DNA of 64,000 nt from Oscillospiraceae bacterium (GCA_022009755.1 CP091722.1:876001-940000); one strand, 5' to 3'. Numbered from the stretch's first letter, positions 1-8,858 are shown. Numbers and translations are program-made. The notes: generated by a model from the letters alone, not told the origin.

Positions 1-131
1 GCGCTGTTCACCTTGCCGCCGAAGGGGCGCACCGCCGCCCTGATGTGCTCTGCAAGCTTTTTTTCAAAATACGGGCGGTTAAGCCCCTTTAAGTGTACCT
101 CTCCCACCTTTACCAATATACAGCTGCTCAT
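1..131 (-). CDS. thiI: tRNA 4-thiouridine synthase ThiI, N-terminal fragment (cut by window edge)
   Basis: The 43 visible residues start MSSCILVKVGEVHLKGLNRP, the typical ThiI N-terminus (ferredoxin-like domain that precedes THUMP). ThiI moves sulfur from a cysteine desulfurase to U8 of tRNA and to thiamine-thiazole synthesis. Its ATG overlaps the stop of the upstream cysteine desulfurase as ATGA, so the two are translationally coupled and the desulfurase is probably its sulfur donor. The rest of the gene lies outside the window. Confidence 0.9.
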   Translation of the reverse strand, partial: MSSCILVKVGEVHLKGLNRPYFEKKLAEHIRAAVRPFGGKVNS

Positions 132-1252
132 CTTCTTTTGAACCTCAACAATCCTGCGGATATTTCGTTTATAATCCGGCACGCCTGCGCCGCCTCATCC
201 TTTGTGTTAAGCGCACCTATTCCTATGCGCACCGTTCCCTGTGCAATACTTCTCTCCAGTCCCATGCTTTCCATCGTTCTTGAAATACGGCTGCTGCGCG
301 AGGAGCATGCACTGCCCTTGCCCACGATCACTCCCGCCTCCTCCAGAGCATTTTGCAGCGTGGAGGCCTGAAGCCCCGGAAATGCCGCGCTTACAATGTG
401 CGGCGCCGTCCTGGCCCCCGCGGAATTTATAACGCAGCCCTTAAGCTCCGTAAGAAATATATTTTTTATTTCTTTTATTCTGTCAACGGCATGGGCATCC
501 TCAAATTCCTTAAGTGCCGATGCATACGCCGCTATCCCCGGCAGATTCACCGTGCCCGACCTGAAGCCCTCCTGCTGTCCGCCGCCTTCAAAAAGCCGTT
601 CAATGCGCGTTCCCCGCGCCACATACAGTGCTCCCACTCCCTTTGGGGCATGCACCTTGTGCGCGCTCACGGAATATGCATCCACGCCCAGCTCTTTTAC
701 ATTCACCTTTATGCGCATGTGCGCCTGCACTCCGTCACTGTGGAATATGCATCCGGGAGACAGCCTGTGCGTCAGCTCCGCCAGCTCCTTTACGGGGTTT
801 ATAACACCGGTTTCATTGTTTACATGCATTATGCTTACAAGCGCGCATTTATCATCCAATTCATTTTCCAGCGCCCGTGCGCTTACAACGCCGTTTCCGT
901 CAACCGGCAGCACCGTTATCCTTGCAGCGCGCGTTTTCATCCTCATTGCGGCCTCATACACCGCCGGATGCTCGGTTGCGGATATCAAAATGCGGTCCCT
1001 CTGCCTTGAAACCGCTCCGAAAAGCACCGTGTTGTCGCTCTCCGTGCCCCCTGATGTAAAAAACAGCTCCTTTTCTCCGGCTCCGATGGTGGCCGCCGCC
1101 GCGCTGCGTGCGCGCTGCAGCTCCTTTTCATTAAAAAGCGCCGCCGTATACGGTGCGGAGCTGTTGAAATAATCCCTTTTCATAAATCTCAGCGCCGTAT
1201 CCGCAGCTGCATCAAAAACCTGCGTTGTTGCGCAGTTGTCAAAATACATCAT
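128..1252 (-). CDS. Cysteine desulfurase (NifS/IscS-like, class V aminotransferase fold)
   Basis: A 374-residue PLP enzyme that releases sulfur from cysteine as an enzyme persulfide. It begins MMYFDNCATTQ, contains the PLP-lysine stretch SAHKVHAPKG, the SGTVNLPG motif and the persulfide-cysteine loop GKGSACSSRS. The start is set at the ATG that overlaps the upstream stop (ATGA); 21 further codons upstream are open but would run into the preceding gene. With thiI immediately downstream it most likely serves tRNA thiolation. Frame intact. Confidence 0.92.
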   Translation of the reverse strand: MMYFDNCATTQVFDAAADTALRFMKRDYFNSSAPYTAALFNEKELQRARSAAAATIGAGEKELFFTSGGTESDNTVLFGAVSRQRDRILISATEHPAVYEAAMRMKTRAARITVLPVDGNGVVSARALENELDDKCALVSIMHVNNETGVINPVKELAELTHRLSPGCIFHSDGVQAHMRIKVNVKELGVDAYSVSAHKVHAPKGVGALYVARGTRIERLFEGGGQQEGFRSGTVNLPGIAAYASALKEFEDAHAVDRIKEIKNIFLTELKGCVINSAGARTAPHIVSAAFPGLQASTLQNALEEAGVIVGKGSACSSRSSRISRTMESMGLERSIAQGTVRIGIGALNTKDEAAQACRIINEISAGLLRFKRR

Positions 1253-2007
1253 AGCGTCACCGACCTTGGCATCTCGCGGCGTATAAGGCGCAGAAGCGAC
1301 TGCTTCGGCTCCCATATCACAGCCAGCTTTTCATTTTTCACGCTGCACAGCACACAGTATTTCCTGCCGTCATCATTCAGGGAATAATCCTTTATTTTGC
1401 GTTCTCCCGTCTCCGCCATGCGTTTGATATCTTCCCTATTAAGCGGCGCAATGCTTTCAATTTTTCCGCACTCCGCGCAAAGCAGCTCCTTGCGCTTTTC
1501 GCCGTTGCTTATACGCGCAATGCGCAGTGCGCCGTCGGAAAATTCATAATCGTATTCAATCACGGCCCCGTCCTTAAGATGATAAAACAGCACCGTAAGC
1601 CCCGCCCAGAATACAATATCCGCCGCTCCGAAAACATATGCGCCCAACAGCAGGAAAACAACTCCCATGCCTGCTGCCGCAATGCTTACATACATCATTA
1701 TGTTGTAAAGCCTATACCGTTTTTTGTCCTGCGTGTAATCCGGCTTGCGCACGCTCTGCTCAAAGGAGGTATCAATTCCCGTTATCTCCCCGGAAAAAGC
1801 GCCGCTGCTCTCTGCCGCTTCCGTATTATCGCCTTCCCAAGGCTTCGCCTCTGCGCCGGACCGCTCCGTTTCGTTTTCGTTTGCTAAGGCGTTTTCCGCC
1901 GGGCAGGTCCTTGCATCCGATGCAGCCTCCCCTGCCGGACAAGCCGCCTCCTTCAGTTTTTCCCGCTCTTTAACATCCTCGCTCCCGGCAGATATATTGT
2001 CGTTCAT
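1249..2007 (-). CDS. Membrane protein of unknown function with acidic low-complexity N-terminus
   Basis: 252 residues. The first ~110 residues are rich in Glu, Ala, Ser and Asp and look disordered; two hydrophobic segments follow (around YNIMMYVSIAAAGMGVVFLL and AADIVFWAGLTVLFY), then a soluble C-terminal domain containing EYDYEFSDGALRIARIS. The layout resembles small clostridial DUF6106-type proteins, but I am not certain of the family. The ATG at 2007 is preceded by AAAAGAGG. It overlaps the cysteine desulfurase start, so it is first in that operon. Confidence 0.7.
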   Translation of the reverse strand: MNDNISAGSEDVKEREKLKEAACPAGEAASDARTCPAENALANENETERSGAEAKPWEGDNTEAAESSGAFSGEITGIDTSFEQSVRKPDYTQDKKRYRLYNIMMYVSIAAAGMGVVFLLLGAYVFGAADIVFWAGLTVLFYHLKDGAVIEYDYEFSDGALRIARISNGEKRKELLCAECGKIESIAPLNREDIKRMAETGERKIKDYSLNDDGRKYCVLCSVKNEKLAVIWEPKQSLLRLIRREMPRSVTL

Positions 2008-2099
2008 AAAAAGCCTCTTTTCCGTTATCCGCGCTTTTCTTTGCTCCGGCGGCAAAGTCTTTGCCGACACGCAATTTTGCGCAGCATTATCAGATTGAT

Positions 2100-2127
2100 A
2101 TAATAACACAATACCGGGCAATTTCAA
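2100..2127 (-). promoter_or_regulatory. Candidate sigma-A promoter for the membrane protein-desulfurase-thiI operon
   Basis: On the minus strand TTGAAA (2122-2127) is followed after 16 bases by TATTAT (2100-2105), about 95 bases upstream of the ATG at 2007. Confidence 0.5.
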
Positions 2128-2198
2128 CTCTTTTCCTCCCTTTGCTGTGCCCGCGGCATAAATCGGCAAATACCTTTTTGTATCCCGATGCCGCACTG

Positions 2199-2227
2199 TT
2201 GTTTTTGCAAGCGTTATATGCTATACT
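2199..2227 (+). promoter_or_regulatory. Candidate sigma-A promoter for the GH25 muramidase
   Basis: TTGTTT (2199-2204), 17-base spacer, TATACT (2222-2227). The start codon at 2271 follows with GGAGG at 2261-2265. Confidence 0.55.
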
Positions 2228-2270
2228 TATGCAAACCGGCTTTTGCCGTAATACTCCAAAGGAGGCCTGT

Positions 2271-3011
2271 ATGTCAAAGAGCAAAACGCGGCTTTGCCTG
2301 CTTATTGCATCGTGTACGCTCGCTGCGGCGATCCTGCTTATCCTTGTGCTCTTTTTTCAGGGCATTGTCCGTTTCAACGAGCCGGGAAGCAAATATCCCG
2401 TAAAGGGCGTGGATATTTCCGCCCACCAGGGGCAGGCCGACTGGCCTCTGCTTGCTTCTCAGGGCATTTCCTTTGCCTTTATAAAGGCCACCGAGGGCTC
2501 ATCGTACACCGATCCGCAGTATGCCGCAAACATTAAAGGCGCGTTAAGTGCGGGGCTCGCGGCGGGCGCATACCATTTTTTCAGCTTTGAATCCCCGTTT
2601 TCCACGCAGCTTGAGCATTTTCACGCCGTAGCGGGCGACCTTTCCGGCATGCTTCCTCCCGTTGTGGATGTTGAATTCTACGGCAGCTTCCGCTCTGCCC
2701 GCGATATTGATGCAGCCGCCGTAAAGCGCGAACTGCGCGGCTTTGTGGACGGTCTAAGCCGTATTTATAATAAAACCCCCGTCATCTACACCACACAGGC
2801 GGCAAAAAACAGCATCCTCGGCTCCGATTTTGACGATTGCGACCTTTGGATCCGCAGCGTATACCTGCCGGTAAGCGCAAAGGAAAACTGGCGCTTCTGG
2901 CAATATAACGACCGTGCCCGCCTCAAAGGCTATAACGGCAGGGAACGCTTTATCGATATGAATGTCTTTAACGGCAGCCGCGAGGAATTTGACGAATATC
3001 TCTCGCGGTAA
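2271..3011 (+). CDS. GH25 family muramidase (lysozyme), membrane-anchored or secreted
   Basis: 246 residues. Residues ~1-30 form a basic stretch plus a hydrophobic segment (signal/anchor), then a complete GH25 domain: KGVDISAHQG at the start, IKATEGSSY, GAYHFFSF and the catalytic acidic motif PPVVDVEFYG. It hydrolyses the MurNAc-GlcNAc bond of peptidoglycan outside the cell. The ATG at 2271 is chosen because GGAGGCCTGT precedes it and the signal segment starts there; in-frame upstream ATGs lack a ribosome binding site. Monocistronic with its own promoter. Confidence 0.9.
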   Translation: MSKSKTRLCLLIASCTLAAAILLILVLFFQGIVRFNEPGSKYPVKGVDISAHQGQADWPLLASQGISFAFIKATEGSSYTDPQYAANIKGALSAGLAAGAYHFFSFESPFSTQLEHFHAVAGDLSGMLPPVVDVEFYGSFRSARDIDAAAVKRELRGFVDGLSRIYNKTPVIYTTQAAKNSILGSDFDDCDLWIRSVYLPVSAKENWRFWQYNDRARLKGYNGRERFIDMNVFNGSREEFDEYLSR

Positions 3012-3108
3012 GGCTCCGCCCTCTAACGGACATTTCCCCTTATAGTCCGGCTTATAAAATGCCGCAAATTGCTTCTGTTTTTATAAAACGCAACTAATAC
3101 GCCGTCCC

Positions 3109-3546
3109 TCACCGATTATCATATTCCTCCCGTTCCTCCTTCGGAAATGCCTCTCCCCAATAACAGGGCGAAAGCTCCGCCAATGTTTTGAATATAATTT
3201 TATTCTCCGGGTTAGTTACGGCTACTTTTACATTCTCTCCCCAGTACCTGAGCCTTTCCTGACATATACCGCACGCAGTCAGTATTTTGAATTCTTCGTC
3301 CGTGTCTTCTCTTGAAATGCATAATGAATGTGTTATGCGCAGATCCAGCTTCTGCGCCTGGCACATCGCGCCGGTTTCCATGCATAACCCCGCACCGCTG
3401 TTGAAGCACTCCAACGCTACGGATATCAGATACTGTCCTTCCTGTGTATAGGCTATCGCGCAGCCGCCCCATCCGGAAGGAAACCTTCGGTTTACAAATT
3501 CCGCCGCTCTTTCATACATCTGCCGTCCTATTTCATTATCGTTCAT
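3109..3546 (-). CDS. Cytidine/blasticidin-deaminase-like zinc enzyme
   Basis: 145 residues. The deaminase zinc motifs are visible as CMETGAMC (first ligand plus catalytic Glu; the usual form is C/H-A-E) and TACGICQERL (PCxxC-type second motif). It probably hydrolyses a cytidine-like base. The Met in place of the usual Ala in the first motif and the length slightly above classical Cdd make the substrate uncertain. It stands alone on the minus strand downstream of the esterase gene. Confidence 0.75.
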   Translation of the reverse strand: MNDNEIGRQMYERAAEFVNRRFPSGWGGCAIAYTQEGQYLISVALECFNSGAGLCMETGAMCQAQKLDLRITHSLCISREDTDEEFKILTACGICQERLRYWGENVKVAVTNPENKIIFKTLAELSPCYWGEAFPKEEREEYDNR

Positions 3547-3654
3547 ATACGCCGTCTCCTTAATTTGCGTTTTATCCTACCGCTTTTGATTTTATATATT
3601 TGATAAGCCGTCCGATAAGCCTCTTCTTTGCTCTTGCCGTGTAAGCATCCCCGT

Positions 3655-4500
3655 TTACCCTTTCTTTTGCGGCGCAAAATAATGCTCCTGCGCATAAGCA
3701 AACCGTTCGCCAAACCGCCTTACCGCCTCACGGCTTACTGCAAGTCCCGGCCGCAGCATATCAAAGGCGTGCATATCGGAATGATACACATCCGCCTCCG
3801 CCGGAATGCCGCAGGCCCTGAGCTTTTCCGTATAACTAAGCGTCTCTGCGTAAAACGGCTCGCCGTCGCCCACAAAGGTATATGCAGGCGGCAGTCCTGA
3901 AAAATCCTCAAGGCGCGCCGGCGCGGCATAAGGGGATAAATTTTCCCTGTCCTGTCCGCGCAGATAGCAGCGCCATGCCATATGGTTTTTTCGTGTGTTC
4001 CAGCCCTTGCCGTGATTATCTCTTGAGCTTTCCGTATCCCTGTCATCCAGCATGGGGTACAGCGGCATCTGAAAAGCCACCTTTACCTCTCCTCTGTCCC
4101 GCGCCATAATGCATACCGCAGCGCACAGCCCGCCGCCTGCGCTTTCTCCACCCACCATTATCTGATTCTCGCGCACGCCCATTTCCCCGGCATGCTCCTT
4201 AAGGTACAACAGCGCCGCATAGCAATCCTCCGCAGCCGCCGGATAAGGCGAAAACGGCGCCAAACGGTACCCCGGCGATATCACCGCCGCGCCGAAGCGC
4301 TTAACAAGGTCAACGGCTCTTGACATATGTACCATTTCCTTCATCCCGGTTATGTACCCGCCGCCGTGGATCCACAGCACCCCCGTTGCCTGCGCGGGTC
4401 TTTGTCTCGGATACAGCACCAGCGCCGGTATTTTACGCTCCTTTGAAGGAATTTTGATTTTTTCAACGCATATCTCCCTGTCGGGTATAATAAAACGCAT
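3655..4500 (-). CDS. Alpha/beta-hydrolase, HSL-type esterase/lipase
   Basis: 281 residues. It shows the oxyanion motif WIHGGGY near residue 50, the nucleophile elbow GGESAGGG, and a C-terminal SDMHAFD carrying the catalytic histidine: the hormone-sensitive-lipase family of carboxylesterases. Physiological substrate unknown. The ATG at 4500 is preferred because GGGAGAGCGCG lies just upstream; an earlier in-frame ATG at 4527 has no such site. Cytosolic, no signal peptide. Confidence 0.85.
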   Translation of the reverse strand: MRFIIPDREICVEKIKIPSKERKIPALVLYPRQRPAQATGVLWIHGGGYITGMKEMVHMSRAVDLVKRFGAAVISPGYRLAPFSPYPAAAEDCYAALLYLKEHAGEMGVRENQIMVGGESAGGGLCAAVCIMARDRGEVKVAFQMPLYPMLDDRDTESSRDNHGKGWNTRKNHMAWRCYLRGQDRENLSPYAAPARLEDFSGLPPAYTFVGDGEPFYAETLSYTEKLRACGIPAEADVYHSDMHAFDMLRPGLAVSREAVRRFGERFAYAQEHYFAPQKKG

Positions 4501-4680
4501 CGCGCTCTCCCTATTTTTTCGCCGCAAGCAGCCGCCTGCAAAGCCGTTATATCCAAAATAAACCGTATGTTTATAAATATTTTATCACAATTTCGACCAA
4601 ATTGCGAGATAAATTGCTCGCCGGCAAACAAGCAAAAAGACATTTTCGGCCAAATATTCGCTGTTATCAGTTATCAGCAT

Positions 4681-4723
4681 AAATAAAAAGCACCCCCGCC
4701 GCGCCGCAGCCGACACGGGGGTG
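4681..4723 (-). terminator. Rho-independent terminator of the spoVA operon
   Basis: On the minus strand CACCCCCG (4716-4723) pairs with CGGGGGTG (4691-4698), followed by CTTTTTATTT. It lies ~70 bases past the spoVAE stop. Confidence 0.85.
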
Positions 4724-4791
4724 ATGCAATTCCGTATTTTTCGGCGCAGCGTCTGCCGCCCGCTTCTTTTTGTAACGGCGCAAATCAAGCG

Positions 4792-5160
4792 CTATTTCTT
4801 TGTGCCGGAATAAAATATAAGAGCATTGATATAGCCGAAAAACACCGCCGCCGCAATTCCTCCAGCAGTAGCGGTAACTCCCCCGGTCAACACTCCCAGC
4901 AAGCCTCTTTCCCGTATTCCCTCCAGCACCCCCTGAAAAAGCGAGTGTCCGAAGCCCAGCAGCGGCACGGTGGCCCCCGCCTTTGCAAATTCCGCAAACG
5001 GACCGTAAATGCCCAGCGCGCTGAGCAGCACTCCCATGGTCACCAGTCCCACAAGTATCCGCGAGGAGGTAAGCTTGGTTTTGTCAATTATCAGCTGGCA
5101 CACTGCGCATATGGCTCCGCCCACCGCGAACACTTTAAGATAAGTTAAAAAAATATCCAT
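4792..5160 (-). CDS. spoVAE: Stage V sporulation protein AE (SpoVAE)
   Basis: 122 residues, nearly all hydrophobic, with several membrane segments and the family stretch QLIIDKTKLTSSRILV and VPLLGFGHSL. With SpoVAC and SpoVAD it forms the SpoVA channel of the inner forespore membrane that imports dipicolinic acid in sporulation and releases it in germination. The ATG at 5160 is preferred, with AGGTGA 7 bases upstream; a GTG three codons earlier overlaps that site. Last gene before the terminator. Confidence 0.92.
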   Translation of the reverse strand: MDIFLTYLKVFAVGGAICAVCQLIIDKTKLTSSRILVGLVTMGVLLSALGIYGPFAEFAKAGATVPLLGFGHSLFQGVLEGIRERGLLGVLTGGVTATAGGIAAAVFFGYINALIFYSGTKK

Positions 5161-5234
5161 TTTTTTCACCTGTTTTTTTACTGTTTTTTTAACGGTTTTT
5201 CTGCGTGTTTTTTTGCATTTTTAATGCTTTTTTT
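5161..5234. repeat. Phased T-tract array between spoVAD and spoVAE
   Basis: Seven T5-T7 runs begin near 5161, 5173, 5184, 5196, 5208, 5218 and 5228, i.e. every 10-12 bases, separated by short mixed linkers such as ACTG, AACGG, GCA. On the transcribed (minus) strand these are phased A-tracts. It fills the whole gap between the two genes. Confidence 0.6.
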
Positions 5235-5244
5235 ATCCTGCTCT

Positions 5245-6252
5245 TCACCGCACGGCACAGTGCTCTATCTGCACGGCATGCGCTACCGCAGGGATATTTT
5301 CCCCCTGCATGGAGCTGGTCAGGCTCATAAGCGCGCCTGTACCCGCAAAAAGCACTCTTTTAAGCGCACCTGTGCGTATTTTGGGTATAATACAGGCATT
5401 CATCACCGCAGCAGAGCAGCCGCACCCGCTGCCCCCCATATGCATATCCTGTTTTTCCGAATATATCATGCACCCGCAGTCTATCAGCTTTTCTCCCAGC
5501 ACTATTTTATCTCTTTGCAGCAGCTCTGCGCATATTCTCCTGCCCAGCTTGCCAAGATCCCCGGTAACAACGGCATCATAATCCTCCGCCGTTGTCGCCG
5601 TTGCCGCAAAATGCCGCTTTATCGTATCCGCCGCAGCCGGCGCCATAGCCGCCCCCATATTGTTTGCATCGCTTATCCCTTCATCCATTACCCTGCCGTA
5701 TGTTACCGCTTTTATACAGGCCCCTGTGTTTTTTCGGCTCAGATATGCTCCGCCCGTTCCCGTAACGGTCCACTGCGCCGTCGGCGTGCGCTGCGTTCCC
5801 ATATACAGCGGCATACGGTACTGCCTTTCCGCAGTGCAGAAATGCGAGCCGGTAACACACACCGCGCTGTCTATGCTGCCTCCGTCTATCATACAGGCAG
5901 CCAGCCCCATGCTAAGCGCCATGGTCGAGCACGCACCGTACAAACCTATATACGACCCGTCAAAATCCAGTGCCGAAAAAGATGCGCTTATTGTCTGGTT
6001 TAGCAGATCTCCCGCAAAAACCGCGTCCACCTCCGGCGCCGATATCCCCGCCCTTTTCATACATCCGTGCAGCACCGCCTTGAACATTTTTCTCTCCGCC
6101 TTTTCAAAGGAACGCTCCCCCCATTTATCGTCCTTAAGGCACACATCAAAATACTCGCCTAACGGCCCCTGACTTTCCTTTTGACCCACGCAGGTAAAGC
6201 CGCAGGTAATATATACCCCGTTTTTAATCATAACGGTTTGCTTTCCGGTCAT
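5245..6252 (-). CDS. spoVAD: Stage V sporulation protein AD (SpoVAD), thiolase-fold DPA-binding protein
   Basis: 335 residues with the whole family signature: MTGKQTV at the start, EGPLG-like QGPLGEYFD, FAGDLLNQT, GACSTMALSMGLAA, TAERQYRMP, AMAPAAADTIKRHF and GGSGCGCSA. SpoVAD binds dipicolinic acid and works with the SpoVAC/SpoVAE channel. The start is set by homology at 6252; an ATG at 6279 lies downstream of no site, and AAAGGAC within it is 15 bases from 6252, so the start is moderately uncertain. Frame intact. Confidence 0.92.
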   Translation of the reverse strand: MTGKQTVMIKNGVYITCGFTCVGQKESQGPLGEYFDVCLKDDKWGERSFEKAERKMFKAVLHGCMKRAGISAPEVDAVFAGDLLNQTISASFSALDFDGSYIGLYGACSTMALSMGLAACMIDGGSIDSAVCVTGSHFCTAERQYRMPLYMGTQRTPTAQWTVTGTGGAYLSRKNTGACIKAVTYGRVMDEGISDANNMGAAMAPAAADTIKRHFAATATTAEDYDAVVTGDLGKLGRRICAELLQRDKIVLGEKLIDCGCMIYSEKQDMHMGGSGCGCSAAVMNACIIPKIRTGALKRVLFAGTGALMSLTSSMQGENIPAVAHAVQIEHCAVR

Positions 6253-6356
6253 TTTTCTTTTATTCCGTCCTTTTTGCATTGCTGTAAAAGCGCTGCCTTT
6301 TCAGGTGTTTTTCGGTCTGCTCCTGTCGCAATACGGCATCCGCTTTAATTGATATA

Positions 6357-6802
6357 TCAGTACAATCCGAAAATATAATATATAACTCCCGCAATAACAG
6401 AGGCGGATATGCCGTAAACCAGCACCGGCCCCGCCACCGTAAACAGCTTGCTGCCCACTCCCATAACCAGCCCCTCCTGCTTGAATTCAATGGCGGAAGC
6501 CACAATACTGTTGGAAAAGCCCGTTATAGGCACTATGCTGCCCGCGCCTGCATATTTGCCGATTTTGGCATACAACCCGATGCCCGTAAACAGTGCTCCC
6601 AGAAACACAAGCAGTATCGAGCTCCAGCACGCAGCCTCCTTTTCCGGCAGCACCGCAGAAAGCAGCAATGTAATACTCTGACCTATGCAGCATATGACGC
6701 CTCCAACCCAAAGGCACGCAGGCAATCCCGCAGCACATGGCTCGGAGGAGATATTCTCTCAACATATTCGGCATAGCTGTTATTGTTTTTACCGCTTTTC
6801 AT
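6357..6802 (-). CDS. spoVAC: Stage V sporulation protein AC (SpoVAC), frame broken once
   Basis: Restored product 148 residues, the family length. The first part reads MKSGKNNNSYAEYVERISPP then LRDCLRAF; the second reads WVGGVICCIGQSI through GAGSIVPITGFSNSIV to IYYIFGLY. The switch falls at the T run at 6710-6712, where one extra T (TTTT for TTT) rejoins the frames. ATG at 6802 has AAAGGA 9 bases upstream. Multi-pass membrane subunit of the DPA channel. Almost certainly a sequence error, see findings. Confidence 0.88.
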
Positions 6803-7145
6803 TTCACCGATTCCTTTCATGTTTATAGCTTTGTCCCTTCATGTATATATCCTTATCCTCATGATTCAGCCCGTTCCACAGCCCCTGAGCCACTTCAATT
6901 ATACAGGCGCTGCTCCGCCTTGCATTTTTGTTCATTGCCGCGCTTATTTCCTTTCTTGGGCGAGGTTCTCAAAAGTTTTTTTGCCCATATTGGCCGCGCG
7001 CAAAAAAACCGCGCGAAAGCCTTCGTGCGGTTATTATGCTCATTTTTGCACCGTTTAATCAAAGCATATGCGTTTGCTTCTCAGCGCCGTCAGTACGGCA
7101 GCGCGACGATGTTTTCAAAAGCCGAAAACGCTATGATTTTATTTT
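6803..7145. other. Intergenic region between sigF and spoVAC
   Basis: 343 bases with no gene. It holds the sigF terminator at 7001-7031 and presumably a forespore (sigma-F/G) promoter for spoVAC. I could not identify a convincing sigma-G -35/-10 pair. Confidence 0.5.
7001..7031 (-). terminator. Rho-independent terminator after sigF
   Basis: Minus strand: ACCGCACGAA (7022-7031) pairs with TTCGCGCGGT (7008-7017, one G-T pair) and is followed by seven T. It separates spoIIAA-AB-sigF from spoVAC-D-E. Confidence 0.85.
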
Positions 7146-7879
7146 TTATTTCATTCTTGCCCTCAGTTTTTTGATTATCCGGCTTTCCATTCTTGACACC
7201 TGCACCTGCGAAGTTCCCAGCACCGCAGCTATGGCCGACTGCGTCCTGTCCTCAAAATAGCGCATTGCAATTATTTGCTTTTCCTCCTTTGTAAGCTCAT
7301 TGAGGCACTGACGAAGCTGGATTATGTCCAGCGCGTCCGGGCCGCTTCTGCTTTCCAGCCTGTCCATAAGACAGTCCTGAGTGCCGTCGCCGAATATAGG
7401 CTGCTCCAACGAAACGGCGGCATTGCCCGCCTCCAATGCCTCTAACGCGGCTTCCCGGCTGCACCCCAAAGCGCCGCACACCTCATCCAGCGTGGCCTCG
7501 GTTCCGTTTTTTGATATATACTCCGCCGTAAAGGCCTTTATGCGCTGCCTAAGCTCCTTGATCGAGCGCGCTATACGCACTGCTCCGCCGTCCCGCAGGT
7601 AACGCTTTATCTCTCCGATTATCATCGGAACGGCATAGGTGGAAAACCTTACTCCGTATGTGGGATCAAAGCCCTTTATGGCCTTTATAAGCCCCACAAA
7701 GCCTATCTGCATAAGATCGTCGCGATCGGCCTGACTGCAGCACGAAACCTCCGCACCATTGATTTTACAAGAGGCGTATTAAGCTCTACCAGCTTATCCG
7801 CCGCCTGTTTATCGCCGTTTTTGGCCGCAGTAAGCAGCTCCATGGAATTCTCGCTGCCATAATCAAGCTTTTGCGTCAT
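7146..7879 (-). CDS. sigF: RNA polymerase sigma-F factor (SpoIIAC), frame broken once
   Basis: Restored product 244 residues. The N-terminal part (MTQKLDYGSENSMELLTAAK onward) carries region 1.2/2.1; after the break come MQIGFVGLIKAIKGFDPTYG and RFSTYAVPMIIGEIKRYLRD (region 2), the region 3 and the region 4 helix-turn-helix TQSAIAAVLGTSQVQVSR. Adding one T at 7745-7747 restores RRFSCCSQADRDDLMQIG. First compartment-specific sigma of the forespore, held by SpoIIAB. ATG 7879 lies inside the end of spoIIAB (17-base overlap, translational coupling). Confidence 0.92.
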
Positions 7880-8311
7880 CAGAGACCTCGTTGATTATCT
7901 TACTCATTTTAACGGTGGTTCCCTTGCCGGGAACGGATTTCACCCTTACACTGTCCATAAAGCTTTCCATAACGGAAAAGCCCATGCCTGAGCGTTCATA
8001 CTCCGGCGCGGTGGTATAAAGGGCTGCATGGCTTTTTCAACATCCTCAATGCCCCTTCCTTTGTCGCTTACGGATATATGCAGCGTATCCCCTCTTATGT
8101 ATGCCGACAATGTTACCACGCCTCCATCGGGGCCGTACCCATGCACAACGGCATTTGTAACCGCCTCACTGACCGCCGTTTTAATTTCAATTATTTTTTC
8201 AACCGGCGGGTTCAGTCCCGACGCAAATGCCGCTATGCACACCCTTGCCAATGTCTCGTTTTCCGGGCTTGCACAAAACTCCAGCTTCATTGAATTTTTT
8301 CCGTTTTTCAT
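7863..8311 (-). CDS. spoIIAB: Anti-sigma-F factor / serine kinase SpoIIAB, frame broken once
   Basis: Restored product 149 residues of the GHKL kinase fold: N-box EIKTAVSEAVTNAVVHGY, the DKGRGIEDVEKAMQP ATP motif, then after the break LYTTAPEYERSGMGFSVMES. One extra C in the run at 8021-8023 joins the frames. SpoIIAB binds sigma-F, or phosphorylates SpoIIAA. ATG 8311 has GGAGGG just upstream; its end overlaps sigF, as usual in this operon. Confidence 0.92.
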
Positions 8312-8395
8312 TTTATCCCTCCGCCTGTCCCGCATTGCCGGGATCAGTTTTTTTCCTGTGATAGCCTGTTTTCGGAAATGCATATGCTTTATATT

Positions 8396-8722
8396 CTATC
8401 CGGCCTTGCTTTCCTTTTCATTGCACAAACGAATGATCTTATATATCCCCGAAATATCCAGTATTCTGTCCACTGCGTCCGTTGCTCCGCGAAGCGCAAC
8501 TATGCACCCCTTCGGGATAAGCTTTTTATATCGGCCTATCAGAAAGCCCACCCCCGAGCTGTCCATAAATGTCACCTGAGACATATCAAATATGACCCTT
8601 TTACAGCTGACATTTTCCAGCGTCTTGTCCACCTGATCCCTCAGCGCCTCGGCGCGGCAATGATCAAGCTCTCCGTCCAGATATACGACAAAATCGTTTC
8701 TGCTTTCAATTGTTCCGTACAA
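8396..8722 (-). CDS. spoIIAA: Anti-anti-sigma factor SpoIIAA (STAS domain)
   Basis: 108 residues, one STAS domain: VVYLDGELDHCRAEALRDQV and the phosphorylated serine in TFMDSSGVGFLIGRYK. Unphosphorylated SpoIIAA displaces sigma-F from SpoIIAB. The only in-frame start I can support is TTG at 8722, with GGTGA 8 bases upstream. A run TTTT sits at this spot, and one added T would instead open an ATG start MVKLFL, so a missed base at the 5' end is possible. Confidence 0.9.
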   Translation of the reverse strand: MYGTIESRNDFVVYLDGELDHCRAEALRDQVDKTLENVSCKRVIFDMSQVTFMDSSGVGFLIGRYKKLIPKGCIVALRGATDAVDRILDISGIYKIIRLCNEKESKAG

Positions 8723-8779
8723 AACAGTTTCACCATCCTTAAGCCGCTGCTGCGGCCGTGTTTACATATTTATCCGTCA

Positions 8780-8807
8780 GTTATAATTATTTCTATTCGC
8801 GCTGCAA
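8780..8807 (-). promoter_or_regulatory. Candidate promoter of spoIIAA operon
   Basis: Minus strand TTGCAG (8802-8807), 16 bases, TATAAC (8780-8785). A sigma-H promoter would be expected for this operon by analogy with Bacillus; I see AGGGGATTT and GAATA nearby but with too short spacing, so this sigma-A-like reading is tentative. Confidence 0.35.
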
Positions 8808-8858
8808 ATCCCCTTTGCAATCTTTTGACGAAACAGCACTGTTTTTGTAAATTCAGTC

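Noticed and set aside
6803..7000. Sigma-G promoter for spoVAC
   Set aside because: TGAATC near 6880 has no fitting -10 at 17-18 bases; I could not support a specific site.
8396..8811. AGGGGATTT...GAATA as a sigma-H promoter of spoIIAA
   Set aside because: The spacing of about seven bases is too short for sigma-H.
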